Shown here: positions 22,753 to 30,072 of the stretch, piece by piece
Position numbering within the stretch: position 1 is the stretch's first letter
Layout: every line of letters starts with the position of its first letter
Source of the DNA: Clostridia bacterium
Lineage (GTDB): Bacteria > Bacillota > Clostridia > Christensenellales > CAG-314
Reading direction: 5' to 3'
DNA length: 48,770 bases
Assembly (NCBI GenBank): GCA_017457305.1
Contig: JAFTHP010000047.1
Coordinates: forward strand, 1 to 48,770
The notes under the pieces: model-generated
Databases searched by the model: none
What the model saw: the letters and a program-made list of their open reading frames with translations, nothing else
What the model was told of the DNA's origin: nothing
Position numbers and translations under genes: made by a program

Positions 22753-24120
22753 TTAGTTTAGCAATCCGATAACGATATTGCAGTAAATTATCAATGACAA
22801 CACGTCAATGATGGTGGTAATAAATGGACTTGCAACAACGGCTGGGTCTAGCTTACAAATCTTAGCAAGTAGTGGCATCAAGCAGCCAACTAGCTTAGCT
22901 AGTACTATTGTTCCGAACAAAGCTAGGCTAACCGCAAAGCTTATTTGCAATGTGTAATCGTTGCCAAGGATAAGGTTATCTACAAGCATCAATTTGCCAA
23001 AGCATGCAATGGCAAGTACAGTTGCCACGCAAATGGAAACACGTATTTCCTTCCACATAACTTTCCAAATGTCTGCTATTTCAATTTCTTCAATGGCAAG
23101 GCTACGAGTTACAGTTACCGAAGCTTGACTTGCGGCATTACCGCCAGTACCCATTATCATTGGAACGCAGGCAAACAAAAGTGCGGTTAGCGTTGCTTCG
23201 TAGTTGTTTATTACAACGCTAGTAAAAGTTGCAGATAGCAGCAATATCAACAGCCAAGGTATGCGAGATAAAAATATCGACCAAATGCTTTGTTGAAGGT
23301 AGGGTGTGGTGGATGGTGTAATAGCAGCCATCTTTGCAATATCTTCGGTGGTTTCTTCTTCCAAAACGTCCAAGATATCGTCGACAGTAACAATACCTAC
23401 AATGCGTTTTTCTGCATCTACTACGGGGATAGCGGACAAGTCGTACTTGGCAATTTGTTGGGAAACGTACTCTTTGTCGTCTGTTGTTTCAACGGACAAC
23501 ACCTCTGTTTCCATTATTTCTTCTACTGTTGTGGTGTAGCTGTTTAGTAGTAGTTGCTTTACTGTAACAATACCAAGTAGCACACGTTTTTCGTCCGTTA
23601 CGTAACAGTTGTAAATGGTTTCCTTATCTACGGCAATTTTGCGTATGCGGTCAAAGCACTCCTTTACAGTCCAATGCTTGCGCAAACTAACGTATTCCAC
23701 CGTCATGATGGAGCCTGCGCTGTCCTTTGGATATTGCAGTACTTGGTTGATCATTTGGCGTGTTTCTGCATCCGTTTGCTTGATAATACGCTTTACCACG
23801 TTTGCAGGCATTTCTTCAATGATATCTACCGTATCGTCTAGGAACATTTCGTCAAACACAGCCTTCAGTTCCGCATCGGAAAATACGTTGATAAGCATCT
23901 CTTGGTTGTCAACGTCCATTTCTACAAAGGTTTCCGCTCCAAGCTCCTTGTTGAGCAATCTAAATACCGGTGGCATTTCCTTGTCCGATAGCTCTTGCAG
24001 TAGCAGTGCAGTATCTTGTGGCTTAAGGTTGTTGAGTAGTGCTTTTATTTGTCTAAAGTCTTTTTGCTCTAGTAGGGATTTGATCAGCTCAATCATAGCT
24101 TCCAATTCTTCTCTTTCCAT
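22753..24120 (-). CDS. mgtE: magnesium transporter MgtE
   Basis: 455 residues. An N-terminal helical superfamily domain (about 1-130, with ALLLQELSDKE), two CBS domains (about 135-260, DSAGSIMTVEYVSL and AIPVVDAEKRIVGIVTVDDILD) and five membrane helices with PMIMGTGGNAASQAS, the pore signature of MgtE. The protein is a Mg2+ channel gated by cytosolic Mg2+. The start is the ATG at 24120, with AAAGGGGG before it; the longer frame to 24240 runs into the riboswitch. Expression is controlled by the M-box at 24145-24353, so production should fall when Mg2+ is plentiful. Confidence 0.95.
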   Translation of the reverse strand: MEREELEAMIELIKSLLEQKDFRQIKALLNNLKPQDTALLLQELSDKEMPPVFRLLNKELGAETFVEMDVDNQEMLINVFSDAELKAVFDEMFLDDTVDIIEEMPANVVKRIIKQTDAETRQMINQVLQYPKDSAGSIMTVEYVSLRKHWTVKECFDRIRKIAVDKETIYNCYVTDEKRVLLGIVTVKQLLLNSYTTTVEEIMETEVLSVETTDDKEYVSQQIAKYDLSAIPVVDAEKRIVGIVTVDDILDVLEEETTEDIAKMAAITPSTTPYLQQSIWSIFLSRIPWLLILLLSATFTSVVINNYEATLTALLFACVPMIMGTGGNAASQASVTVTRSLAIEEIEIADIWKVMWKEIRVSICVATVLAIACFGKLMLVDNLILGNDYTLQISFAVSLALFGTIVLAKLVGCLMPLLAKICKLDPAVVASPFITTIIDVLSLIIYCNIVIGLLN

Positions 24121-24144
24121 GACGAATATACCCCCTTTGGTAGT

Positions 24145-24353
24145 AAAAAAGGCCCATGCTTGTGTGGCATGGACCTGTTTGTAGAACCAAAATTGAGCAA
24201 ACTTCACCTCACCATTACAAGCTTTAGCATCATTGGGCATGATATTGCATTAGGTTATGCCTTGTTTTCGACATAGCCTGCTAACCTGTAATTGTCTGTC
24301 TCCACACAGTTACGGCAGCAACCCTTATCCCAATGGTAGCCTCACCTACCGGA
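24145..24353 (-). promoter_or_regulatory. M-box (ykoK) magnesium riboswitch with terminator
   Basis: Read on the minus strand, the leader contains GGTAGGTGAGGCTACC, then GTTGCTGCCGTAA, ATGTCGAAAA and CCTAATG, the ordered conserved blocks of the M-box aptamer. It ends in GTCCATGC/GCATGGGC plus six T (24176-24145), 25 bases before the mgtE ATG. Mg2+ binding should favour this terminator. Confidence 0.92.
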
Positions 24354-24369
24354 AAATTAAGTTACTTTA

Positions 24370-24398
24370 ATTTTACCCTTGAAAAAGAGTTGTGTCAA
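24370..24398 (-). promoter_or_regulatory. SigA-type promoter of the M-box/mgtE unit
   Basis: Minus strand TTGACA (24398-24393), 17-base spacer, TAAAAT (24375-24370). Confidence 0.82.
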
Positions 24399-24479
24399 CT
24401 ATTTTCCAATTTTTTTATATATATTTAATTAAAATATTTGACACTTATTGTCACAAAGCAATCATCGATGCTTGCATGG

Positions 24480-24508
24480 TTGACACAAATGCTGTAAAGG
24501 TGTAAAAT
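24480..24508 (+). promoter_or_regulatory. SigA-type promoter of the small membrane protein gene
   Basis: TTGACA, 17-base spacer, TAAAAT, 33 bases before the ATG. Confidence 0.82.
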
Positions 24509-24541
24509 ATACATATAAATCACACAAGCATAGGTGGCAAA

Positions 24542-24901
24542 ATGAAACAATACTATTTGGAAAGATTCAACTGGATTTTTAAGTACACAAGCAACAATTT
24601 CTTCTATTGTTTGCTCAAGACATTGTGCATTATCATCGGGGCACCAATCTACGCCGTTACGTTTATTGGCGAAATGATTCTTACCTTTGTGTACTGTTTG
24701 TTTTCTTGGATTCCAGTACTCAACATTGTGGTTATGGTAATTTGCAAGGCAATTATTTTCTTATTGGACAAGCCTTTTTACATTTGCATCCTGCCAGATA
24801 TCAAAAAATACTTGGCGGCCGTAACCAATGAACCTATCTACGAAGTGGTGGAAGAAGAGGAATTCCAAGCAGAAACTCCTGCTCAAGATGAAGATCAATA
24901 A
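24542..24901 (+). CDS. small membrane protein of unknown function
   Basis: 119 residues, not recognised. Two or three hydrophobic segments (about 25-50, 52-75 and possibly part of 75-92 with IIFLLDKPFYICILP) are followed by an acidic, soluble tail (EPIYEVVEEEEFQAE...DEDQ). No signal peptidase site or catalytic motif is seen. AGGTGG lies 4-5 bases before the ATG and a good SigA-type promoter stands upstream, with a terminator directly after, so it is a single-gene unit that is probably expressed during growth. Confidence 0.75.
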   Translation: MKQYYLERFNWIFKYTSNNFFYCLLKTLCIIIGAPIYAVTFIGEMILTFVYCLFSWIPVLNIVVMVICKAIIFLLDKPFYICILPDIKKYLAAVTNEPIYEVVEEEEFQAETPAQDEDQ

Positions 24902-24920
24902 CACAAGCACAATTACAAAT

Positions 24921-24954
24921 GACAGCATTGCATATCATTGCTGTCGTTTTTTTT
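24921..24954 (+). terminator. intrinsic terminator after the small membrane protein gene
   Basis: GACAGCATTG/CATTGCTGTC stem with one mismatch, then a run of T. Confidence 0.8.
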
Positions 24955-25058
24955 ACCTTTTTTTTGACCAAAATAGACATTTTTAGAGCAAAATTCCCAA
25001 TTTTTCCCTGCGCTTTTTGTGCTACAATGTAGAAAAACAAAAACAGGAGGAACAATCA

Positions 25059-25784
25059 ATGACGATTGGTTTAATAGGACAACAAGGGCTAAGCGAGCGT
25101 CTAAAGGATAACAGCCAAATAACCATTTTGTTCGATGTAGATGGGGATCAGGCAAGGGAGTGTTTGGACAAATATCATCCTGATGTGGTAATAACTGAGC
25201 TACTGATGAGTGGGGAAGATGGTTTTGCTCTGTTGGAGCAGTATCCAAATCAAAAATTTATTGTGGCAACGGAGCTAAAGAGTGAAATTTTTGTTATCAA
25301 AGCGGTGGAACTTGGGGCGCAGTACTATTTGGTAAAGCCACTTGTGATGAGTGTACTTGAACAACGCATTGCCAACGTTTGCCAAGGAGAAAGGCTGGGA
25401 GGCAAGACGATGCGCAAGAAAAGTGTATCCGAAACTACCCTTGACGAACGCATCAGCAACATATTTGTCAGTGTGGGAATACCTGCTCATATCAAGGGAT
25501 ACCAGTTTTTGAGAGAAGGCATCAAGCTAGCCGTAGATAATCCACAAATTATCAATTCCATTACCAAAAGTTTGTACCCCACAATAGCGCAACACTTCAA
25601 CACAACCGCTAGCAAGGTGGAACGTGCTATTCGTCATGCAATAGAAGTGGCTTGGAACAGGGGTAAGATTGAAAATATCAACAGCATTTTCGGCGTAAGG
25701 GTATATACCTCTTCGGAAAAACCCACCAATGGTGAGTTTATTGCTCTTTTGGCGGATAAAATGCTACTGGAATGCACATACTAA
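25059..25784 (+). CDS. spo0A: Spo0A-like sporulation regulator with a degenerate receiver domain
   Basis: 241 residues. The C-terminal half (about 130-241) is nearly the classical Spo0A DNA-binding domain: VGIPAHIKGYQFLREGI, the recognition helix NTTASKVERAIRHAIEVAW, and FGVRVYTSSEKPTNGEFIALLADK. The N-terminal receiver keeps the fold and conserved Thr71 and Lys93 but lacks key residues: the Asp-Asp pocket of strand 1 is Gly-Gln (LIGQQG), and the phosphoacceptor Asp is Glu47 (VVITELLMSGEDG). A normal phosphorelay switch is therefore unlikely. It is not next to spoIVB, the usual neighbour, so a second, canonical Spo0A may exist elsewhere. ATG 25059 has AGGAGG before it; the frame from 25017 is longer but unsupported. 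Confidence 0.88.
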   Translation: MTIGLIGQQGLSERLKDNSQITILFDVDGDQARECLDKYHPDVVITELLMSGEDGFALLEQYPNQKFIVATELKSEIFVIKAVELGAQYYLVKPLVMSVLEQRIANVCQGERLGGKTMRKKSVSETTLDERISNIFVSVGIPAHIKGYQFLREGIKLAVDNPQIINSITKSLYPTIAQHFNTTASKVERAIRHAIEVAWNRGKIENINSIFGVRVYTSSEKPTNGEFIALLADKMLLECTY

Positions 25785-25841
25785 TGCTACACAATAAAAA
25801 AAATCAAAAATGAAAAATAGATAAAATTGTTAGCACAACAG

Positions 25842-25870
25842 TTGCGCAAAACAAAAATATGTGTTACAAT
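25842..25870 (+). promoter_or_regulatory. SigA-type promoter of the TetR gene
   Basis: TTGCGC, 17-base spacer, TACAAT. Confidence 0.72.
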
Positions 25871-25895
25871 ACAGCCATCTAAAGGAGATTTTGTA

Positions 25896-26501
25896 ATGCA
25901 GTACCTCAAAAAAGAAATTAGAGAAAAAATATTGGCAGCCGCAGTAGAAGAGTTCAAAGAACACGGATATTCCGATGCATCAGTTAGAAATATAGCAAAC
26001 AATGCCGAAATTTCACTTGGCAACATTTATCGTTACTACACCAACAAGGAAGCACTCTATTTTGCAGTAATCAATCCTTTTATGGAAAGTATCAAGAACT
26101 ATGTAGAACATGGTTTCAGCTTCGAAGGCAAAACTATGAAGCAAGTTTCCGAAGTATTGGTAGACTTCTTGATGGAATACAGTGATGAACTACTTATCAT
26201 CCGTAAGGGTAACACAGTTCACTACGAAACCTTTATTGCCTACATTGTAAAGGTTATCTCTAACAAGATTCACGAAATGTTGGAAAAGGTTTTCCCCGAA
26301 ATCAACGAAAAGATTCAAAACAGCGAATTCTACGATGCAGTAGCAGAAGGATTCCTAACAGCATTGTTCAAGGTTTTGAAAAATGGCGATTCAGCAGAAG
26401 TGCAAGAACGCAAAACTCGCGAAATCATCACTTTCTACTTCGGTCACATGAAGGACAGATTCTATCACTTCGATGTGGAAGACGACCAAATCCTTGCCTA
26501 A
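25896..26501 (+). CDS. TetR-family transcriptional regulator
   Basis: 201 residues with the TetR helix-turn-helix at the N-terminus: REKILAAAVEEFKEHGYSDASVRNIANNAEISLGNIYRYYTNKEALYFAV pattern, seen as EEFKEHGY, VRNIANNAEISLGNIYRYY and NKEALY. The C-terminal ligand domain is unique and its ligand unknown. The gene is alone between promoter and terminator, with no efflux or catabolic gene beside it, so its target cannot be inferred from context. AAAGGAG precedes ATG 25896. Confidence 0.92.
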   Translation: MQYLKKEIREKILAAAVEEFKEHGYSDASVRNIANNAEISLGNIYRYYTNKEALYFAVINPFMESIKNYVEHGFSFEGKTMKQVSEVLVDFLMEYSDELLIIRKGNTVHYETFIAYIVKVISNKIHEMLEKVFPEINEKIQNSEFYDAVAEGFLTALFKVLKNGDSAEVQERKTREIITFYFGHMKDRFYHFDVEDDQILA

Positions 26502-26518
26502 TCAGCTAATACATTATC

Positions 26519-26546
26519 AAGAGCCACACAAGTAGGCTCTTTTTTG
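26519..26546 (+). terminator. intrinsic terminator after the TetR gene
   Basis: AAGAGCC/GGCTCTT stem, 9-base loop, T-run. Confidence 0.85.
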
Positions 26547-26660
26547 TTGCCTTTTTGCAGTAGAGTTACAATGCATCAATTCGCACTAGAACTACAAAAC
26601 GTTAACGATATACTTCAAGTTGATTGATATTACACAAAAACAATATTTGTACCATCTGTT

Positions 26661-26689
26661 CACATTTGTGACGCATTGTTCATACTATA
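26661..26689 (+). promoter_or_regulatory. SigK-like promoter
   Basis: CATACTATA at 26681-26689 fits the late mother-cell SigK -10 consensus CATANNNTA, with CACA 16 bases upstream as -35. It also resembles the SigE -10. Confidence 0.5.
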
Positions 26690-26716
26690 TACTGACTACA
26701 AGGAGGTATAACAACA

Positions 26717-27349
26717 ATGCCAGTAAACAATTTTGATGGCAACAACTGCAGCGAAAAGGTATGCATTCAGGGTAAAAAGGTGTTCGATGCTTGTATGAAG
26801 CAGGTCACACTTCAACAAATCACACTTAACGTAACGGACGTTACACCAGATAACCCCGAAGTACCCCTTCGCTTTGTCAGCGCACGTAGCACAACAACGG
26901 TAGGGGAAGTGGAAAACCTGGTTGTAGAAAGGTTAAAGGAACGCCCCAAGTATGGTAGAGTTCAAGGAGATGTGCTAATTCCTGTACAAGTAACGTACAT
27001 AGATAACAACAACGTAGAAGGCGTTGGCACGGGCACAGTAACAGTTCCATTTGACGTTGTAATGTATTTGCCTGAACCTTCTATTATTCCATACAAGGTG
27101 GAAGCTAGCATATCCGCAGTAGCACCAGACGGAACTTACAGCACGACGCAAGTAATTGATGATACCACTTACTATGTATTTGTTATCAACTGTTGCGCAA
27201 CCATTATCTTAAAGATAACCATGGAAGTAGAGCTAATTGTTCCAACCTACGGTTATGCGGTAATTCCACCTTGCCAAGAGTATACCGAAGAAGTGTGTAG
27301 CGGATACTTCGAACTGCCACTTTACCCAGGATGTCGTACAAATAACTAG
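26717..27349 (+). CDS. conserved Cys-containing protein, probable spore-layer protein
   Basis: 210 residues, no named family recalled. The sequence is beta-rich with no signal peptide or membrane helix; Cys residues cluster near both ends (NNCSEKVC, CMKQ; NCCATI; PPCQEYTEEVC, PGC). The middle reads like a repeated Ig-like or coat-type sandwich (RVQGDVLIPVQVTYID, TVTVPFDVVMYLPEPSIIPYKVE). A SigK-like promoter element 28 bases upstream and a strong AGGAGG site suggest late mother-cell expression. Cys-rich, secretion-signal-free proteins are typical of the coat or exosporium. This assignment is inference from context. Confidence 0.55.
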   Translation: MPVNNFDGNNCSEKVCIQGKKVFDACMKQVTLQQITLNVTDVTPDNPEVPLRFVSARSTTTVGEVENLVVERLKERPKYGRVQGDVLIPVQVTYIDNNNVEGVGTGTVTVPFDVVMYLPEPSIIPYKVEASISAVAPDGTYSTTQVIDDTTYYVFVINCCATIILKITMEVELIVPTYGYAVIPPCQEYTEEVCSGYFELPLYPGCRTNN

Positions 27350-27367
27350 ATAACTACATATCTATAG

Positions 27368-27398
27368 CCAAGGCTGCAAATGCGGCCTTGTTTTTTTT
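27368..27398 (+). terminator. intrinsic terminator after 26717-27349
   Basis: CAAGGC/GCCTTG stem with a partly paired loop, then eight T. Confidence 0.85.
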
Positions 27399-27467
27399 GC
27401 TTTGAATAGTGTAACACATCTTTTAGTTTGCTCATAGGTTGAAGTAAGACAAAAAAGGAGCACTATT

Positions 27468-27692
27468 TTGAAGTATATCAAATGCCCACGTTGTGGGATA
27501 AACTATATATTACCATATCAACAGCATTGTTCGGTATGCAAGGACGAATTGGAAGGAAGAAAAAGCATTTTTGATACAGAAGACTACGACAGTTTGATAT
27601 GTCCATATTGTGAAAAGAACACAATGGATATTGATGAAGTTATGTGTAAGCAATGCGCTAAACGCAGATCAAAAAAACAAACGGACGACTAG
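27468..27692 (+). CDS. double zinc-ribbon small protein
   Basis: 74 residues with four CxxC pairs: CPRC and CSVC, then CPYC and CKQC, i.e. two zinc ribbons separated by an acidic linker (IFDTEDYDS). The tail is basic (KRRSKKQ). It may bind RNA or protein, but no specific function can be given. The start is TTG 27468 with AAGGAG nine bases upstream; there is no usable ATG before the first zinc ribbon. The next gene starts 33 bases downstream but appears to have its own promoter inside the end of this one. Confidence 0.72.
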   Translation: MKYIKCPRCGINYILPYQQHCSVCKDELEGRKSIFDTEDYDSLICPYCEKNTMDIDEVMCKQCAKRRSKKQTDD

Positions 27693-27718
27693 ACAAATAC
27701 TTGCAAATATGTTATCAT
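27690..27718 (+). promoter_or_regulatory. promoter directly before the metallophosphoesterase start
   Basis: TAGACA, 17-base spacer, TATCAT. The -10 ends 6 bases before ATG 27725, so transcription would begin at the start codon. Confidence 0.5.
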
Positions 27719-27724
27719 AAAAAT

Positions 27725-28420
27725 ATGAAAGTATTTGCAATAAGCGACTTGCACCTTTCCACCAACTGTCAAAAGCCAATGGATATATTTGGCAAGTCGT
27801 GGGTTAACTATTTTGAATTGATTTGTGCCGATTGGAAAGCGAAAGTATCCCAGGATGACGTTGTGTTGTTGCCGGGAGATTTTTCGTGGGCAATGCGCAT
27901 GGAGGATGCTTTGGCGGACTTCGAGCTTGTAGCCCAACTGCCGGGCAAAAAGGTAATTTTGCGTGGTAATCACGATTACTGGTGGAACACTTTGTCACAA
28001 GTGCGGAACGCTATCCCCAAGGACTTTTTTGCTTTGCAAAACGACTGCTTGCGTTTTGGCGATGTGCTCATTTGTGGAACGCGTGGTTGGGTTTGTCCCG
28101 ACGGGGATAATCTTAATGCCGAAGACAAAAAGATTTACCTTCGCGAAGTGGAGCGCTTGAAGCTGTCCATTGCAAGCATGCAAAAGCAACGCCAGCCAGA
28201 AGACAAGGTAATTGCAATAATGCATTATCCACCCTTCAATGGTAGGTACGAAGATTCGGACTTTGTAAAACAGTTTGTTCAAGCGGATATAAAAACGGTG
28301 GTGTACGGACACTTGCATGGCAAGGACTGTCGCTCCAATTTGTATATGAAAAAATTTGGTATAGATTTCTACCTTACCAGCTGTGATTTGGTAGGAAACG
28401 TGCTCACCGAAATTGTATAG
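27725..28420 (+). CDS. calcineurin-like metallophosphoesterase
   Basis: 231 residues with the full two-metal motif set in order: DLHLS, GDFSW, GNHDYWW, MHYPPFNG and GHLHG. The family includes phosphodiesterases and phosphatases acting on nucleotides, RNA ends or lipids; this subgroup, common in Clostridia, has no assigned substrate that I know. ATG 27725 begins exactly at the conserved MKVFAISDLH strand, and no ribosome site precedes it; an ORF extension to 27701 also lacks one. The promoter arrangement suggests a leaderless message. A terminator follows at 28476. Confidence 0.9.
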   Translation: MKVFAISDLHLSTNCQKPMDIFGKSWVNYFELICADWKAKVSQDDVVLLPGDFSWAMRMEDALADFELVAQLPGKKVILRGNHDYWWNTLSQVRNAIPKDFFALQNDCLRFGDVLICGTRGWVCPDGDNLNAEDKKIYLREVERLKLSIASMQKQRQPEDKVIAIMHYPPFNGRYEDSDFVKQFVQADIKTVVYGHLHGKDCRSNLYMKKFGIDFYLTSCDLVGNVLTEIV

Positions 28421-28475
28421 TCAATTTGTTTGATTCAAACGCGTTGACATTGTAAAACTACATAACATTGAAATC

Positions 28476-28506
28476 AGCAGATAGAAGTGTATCTATCTGC
28501 TTTTTT
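28476..28506 (+). terminator. intrinsic terminator after the metallophosphoesterase gene
   Basis: AGCAGATA/TATCTGCT stem, then six T. Confidence 0.83.
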
Positions 28507-28594
28507 ATTGGACTTTTGTGGAAAAATAAAAATATTTTTTCATTTTTAGCTGAGATTTTACAGCAGTTTGCAAAAAAATAAAAATTTTTTCAAA

Positions 28595-28624
28595 AAAGTG
28601 GTTAAAAAGGGTTGAAAATGGTTA
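28595..28624 (+). promoter_or_regulatory. three MraZ boxes
   Basis: Three contiguous 10-base direct repeats, AAAGTGGTTA, AAAAGGGTTG and AAAATGGTTA, just before mraZ. MraZ proteins are known to bind short direct repeats of this spacing at their own promoter. Confidence 0.72.
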
Positions 28625-28640
28625 AATTTTGTGCTATCAT
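28612..28640 (+). promoter_or_regulatory. SigA-type promoter of mraZ
   Basis: TTGAAA, 17-base spacer, TATCAT. The -35 lies within the MraZ boxes, so MraZ binding should block it. Confidence 0.75.
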
Positions 28641-28672
28641 AACTTCACTAGTTATGGTAGAGGTGCGAAATA

Positions 28673-29122
28673 ATGTTTTTGGTCGGTAATTATCAACATT
28701 CATTAGACGACAAAAACAGAATAAGACTTCCTTCGAAGCATCGTGATGCTATGGGCACAAAGTACATCCTTATGCCCGGTATGAACGGATGCATTTTTGT
28801 GTACCCTGCCGATGACGAATCTCGCTTGCTAAAAGCTTTCCAAGATTTGGAATCTTTTGATCCAGATCAAGCAGAGTGGTTACGCAGTATTACTGAGTTT
28901 TCTGACGTAGTAGAGCCAGATGGTCAAGGAAGATTTATGTTGTCTGCCGACCTAAGAGAAATTTGCAACATCAAAAAGGACGTTCGCATTGTTGGTTCCA
29001 TCAACAAGGTAGAAATTTGGAGTGAAGAAGCTTACCTAGCTCGCCGCAGTGCACAAGACCACTCACCAAAGGCATTTGACGAATTGTACCGTAAGTTGCA
29101 CAAGGCAATGGAGACAAAATGA
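28673..29122 (+). CDS. mraZ: MraZ, transcriptional regulator of the dcw cluster
   Basis: 149 residues with two AbrB-like swapped-hairpin units. The first has HSLDDKNRIRLPSKHRD, the second DVVEPDGQGRFMLSADLREI; the DxxGR signature is present as DDKNR and DGQGR. MraZ is a ring-forming DNA-binding protein that represses its own cluster through repeated boxes, which are seen upstream at 28595-28624. GAGGTG lies 6-7 bases before the ATG. Its stop overlaps the rsmH start (ATGA). Confidence 0.95.
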   Translation: MFLVGNYQHSLDDKNRIRLPSKHRDAMGTKYILMPGMNGCIFVYPADDESRLLKAFQDLESFDPDQAEWLRSITEFSDVVEPDGQGRFMLSADLREICNIKKDVRIVGSINKVEIWSEEAYLARRSAQDHSPKAFDELYRKLHKAMETK

Positions 29123-30048
29123 TTTTCTCTCACAAATCAGTTTTGTTGGATGAATGTATCCAAGCGCTAAATATCAAACCTAACGGAATTTACGTAGATT
29201 GCACCGCTGGTGGTGGTGGCCATTCCAGTCAAATTGTAAAGCATTTAACCGATGGCGGAATGCTAATTGACATAGACAAGGACTTGGAAGCATTGGCGGT
29301 TTGCAAGCAAAGAGTTATTGGAAACGTTCAGTTTGTTCACAGCGATTTCAAGGATATTGGCGAAGTGTTGCAAGACCTTGGTATCAACAAGGTAGATGGC
29401 ATCTTGGCAGACCTTGGTGTAAGTTCCTATCAAATTGACAACCCAGATCGTGGTTTTTCCTATATGGCTGCGGATGCTCCATTGGATATGCGTATGGATG
29501 CAACGCAAACCCTCAGCGCAAAAGAAGTGGTAAACACTTACGACGAACGTCAACTTTTTACAATAATTCGCGACTACGGCGAAGATAACTTTGCAAAAAA
29601 CATAGCAAAAAACATTGTTTTGGCAAGACAGCAACACCCCATCGAAACGTGTGGTCAGCTGGTTGAAATAATAGATAAATCAGTTCCGCACTCCGTTCGC
29701 AAAAAGGGTTCTCACCCAGCAAAAAGAACTTTCCAAGCTTTGCGAATTGAAGTTAACAAGGAACTTGATGGATTGGATAGATTCCTATCCGATTGCGTAG
29801 AAAGACTTAACAGCGGTGGAAGACTTGCAATAATAACCTTCCACTCGCTAGAAGATAGAATAGTAAAACATAGTTTTAACGATTTTGTTACCGACTGCAT
29901 TTGTCCCCCACACCTTCCAGTGTGTGCATGTAATCACAGGGCAAAGGGACGGTTGGTTAGCAAAAAACCAATTTTGCCTTCCCAACAGGAACTAAACGAA
30001 AACTCCCGTTCGCAAAGTGCAAAGTTGAGAGTTTTTGAAAAAAAGTAA
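29119..30048 (+). CDS. rsmH: 16S rRNA (cytosine-1402-N4)-methyltransferase RsmH
   Basis: 309 residues. YVDCTAGGGGHSSQI is the SAM-binding motif I; DGILADLGVSSYQID, RGFSY and LDMRMD are the family-specific stretch; SHPAKRTFQALRIEVN and LAIITFHSLEDRIVK complete the pattern. RsmH methylates N4 of C1402 in the P-site of the 30S subunit. Second gene of the dcw cluster, translationally coupled to mraZ. Confidence 0.97.
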   Translation: MIFSHKSVLLDECIQALNIKPNGIYVDCTAGGGGHSSQIVKHLTDGGMLIDIDKDLEALAVCKQRVIGNVQFVHSDFKDIGEVLQDLGINKVDGILADLGVSSYQIDNPDRGFSYMAADAPLDMRMDATQTLSAKEVVNTYDERQLFTIIRDYGEDNFAKNIAKNIVLARQQHPIETCGQLVEIIDKSVPHSVRKKGSHPAKRTFQALRIEVNKELDGLDRFLSDCVERLNSGGRLAIITFHSLEDRIVKHSFNDFVTDCICPPHLPVCACNHRAKGRLVSKKPILPSQQELNENSRSQSAKLRVFEKK

Positions 30049-30072
30049 TTATTAAAATAGGCGGTGAATATA

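Noticed and set aside
23615-24184. 189-codon frame antisense to mgtE
   Set aside because: Low-complexity Ser-rich translation, a shadow of the real gene and its riboswitch leader.
24266-24274. 0A box in the mgtE leader
   Set aside because: The TGTCGAA sequence is a conserved block of the M-box aptamer.
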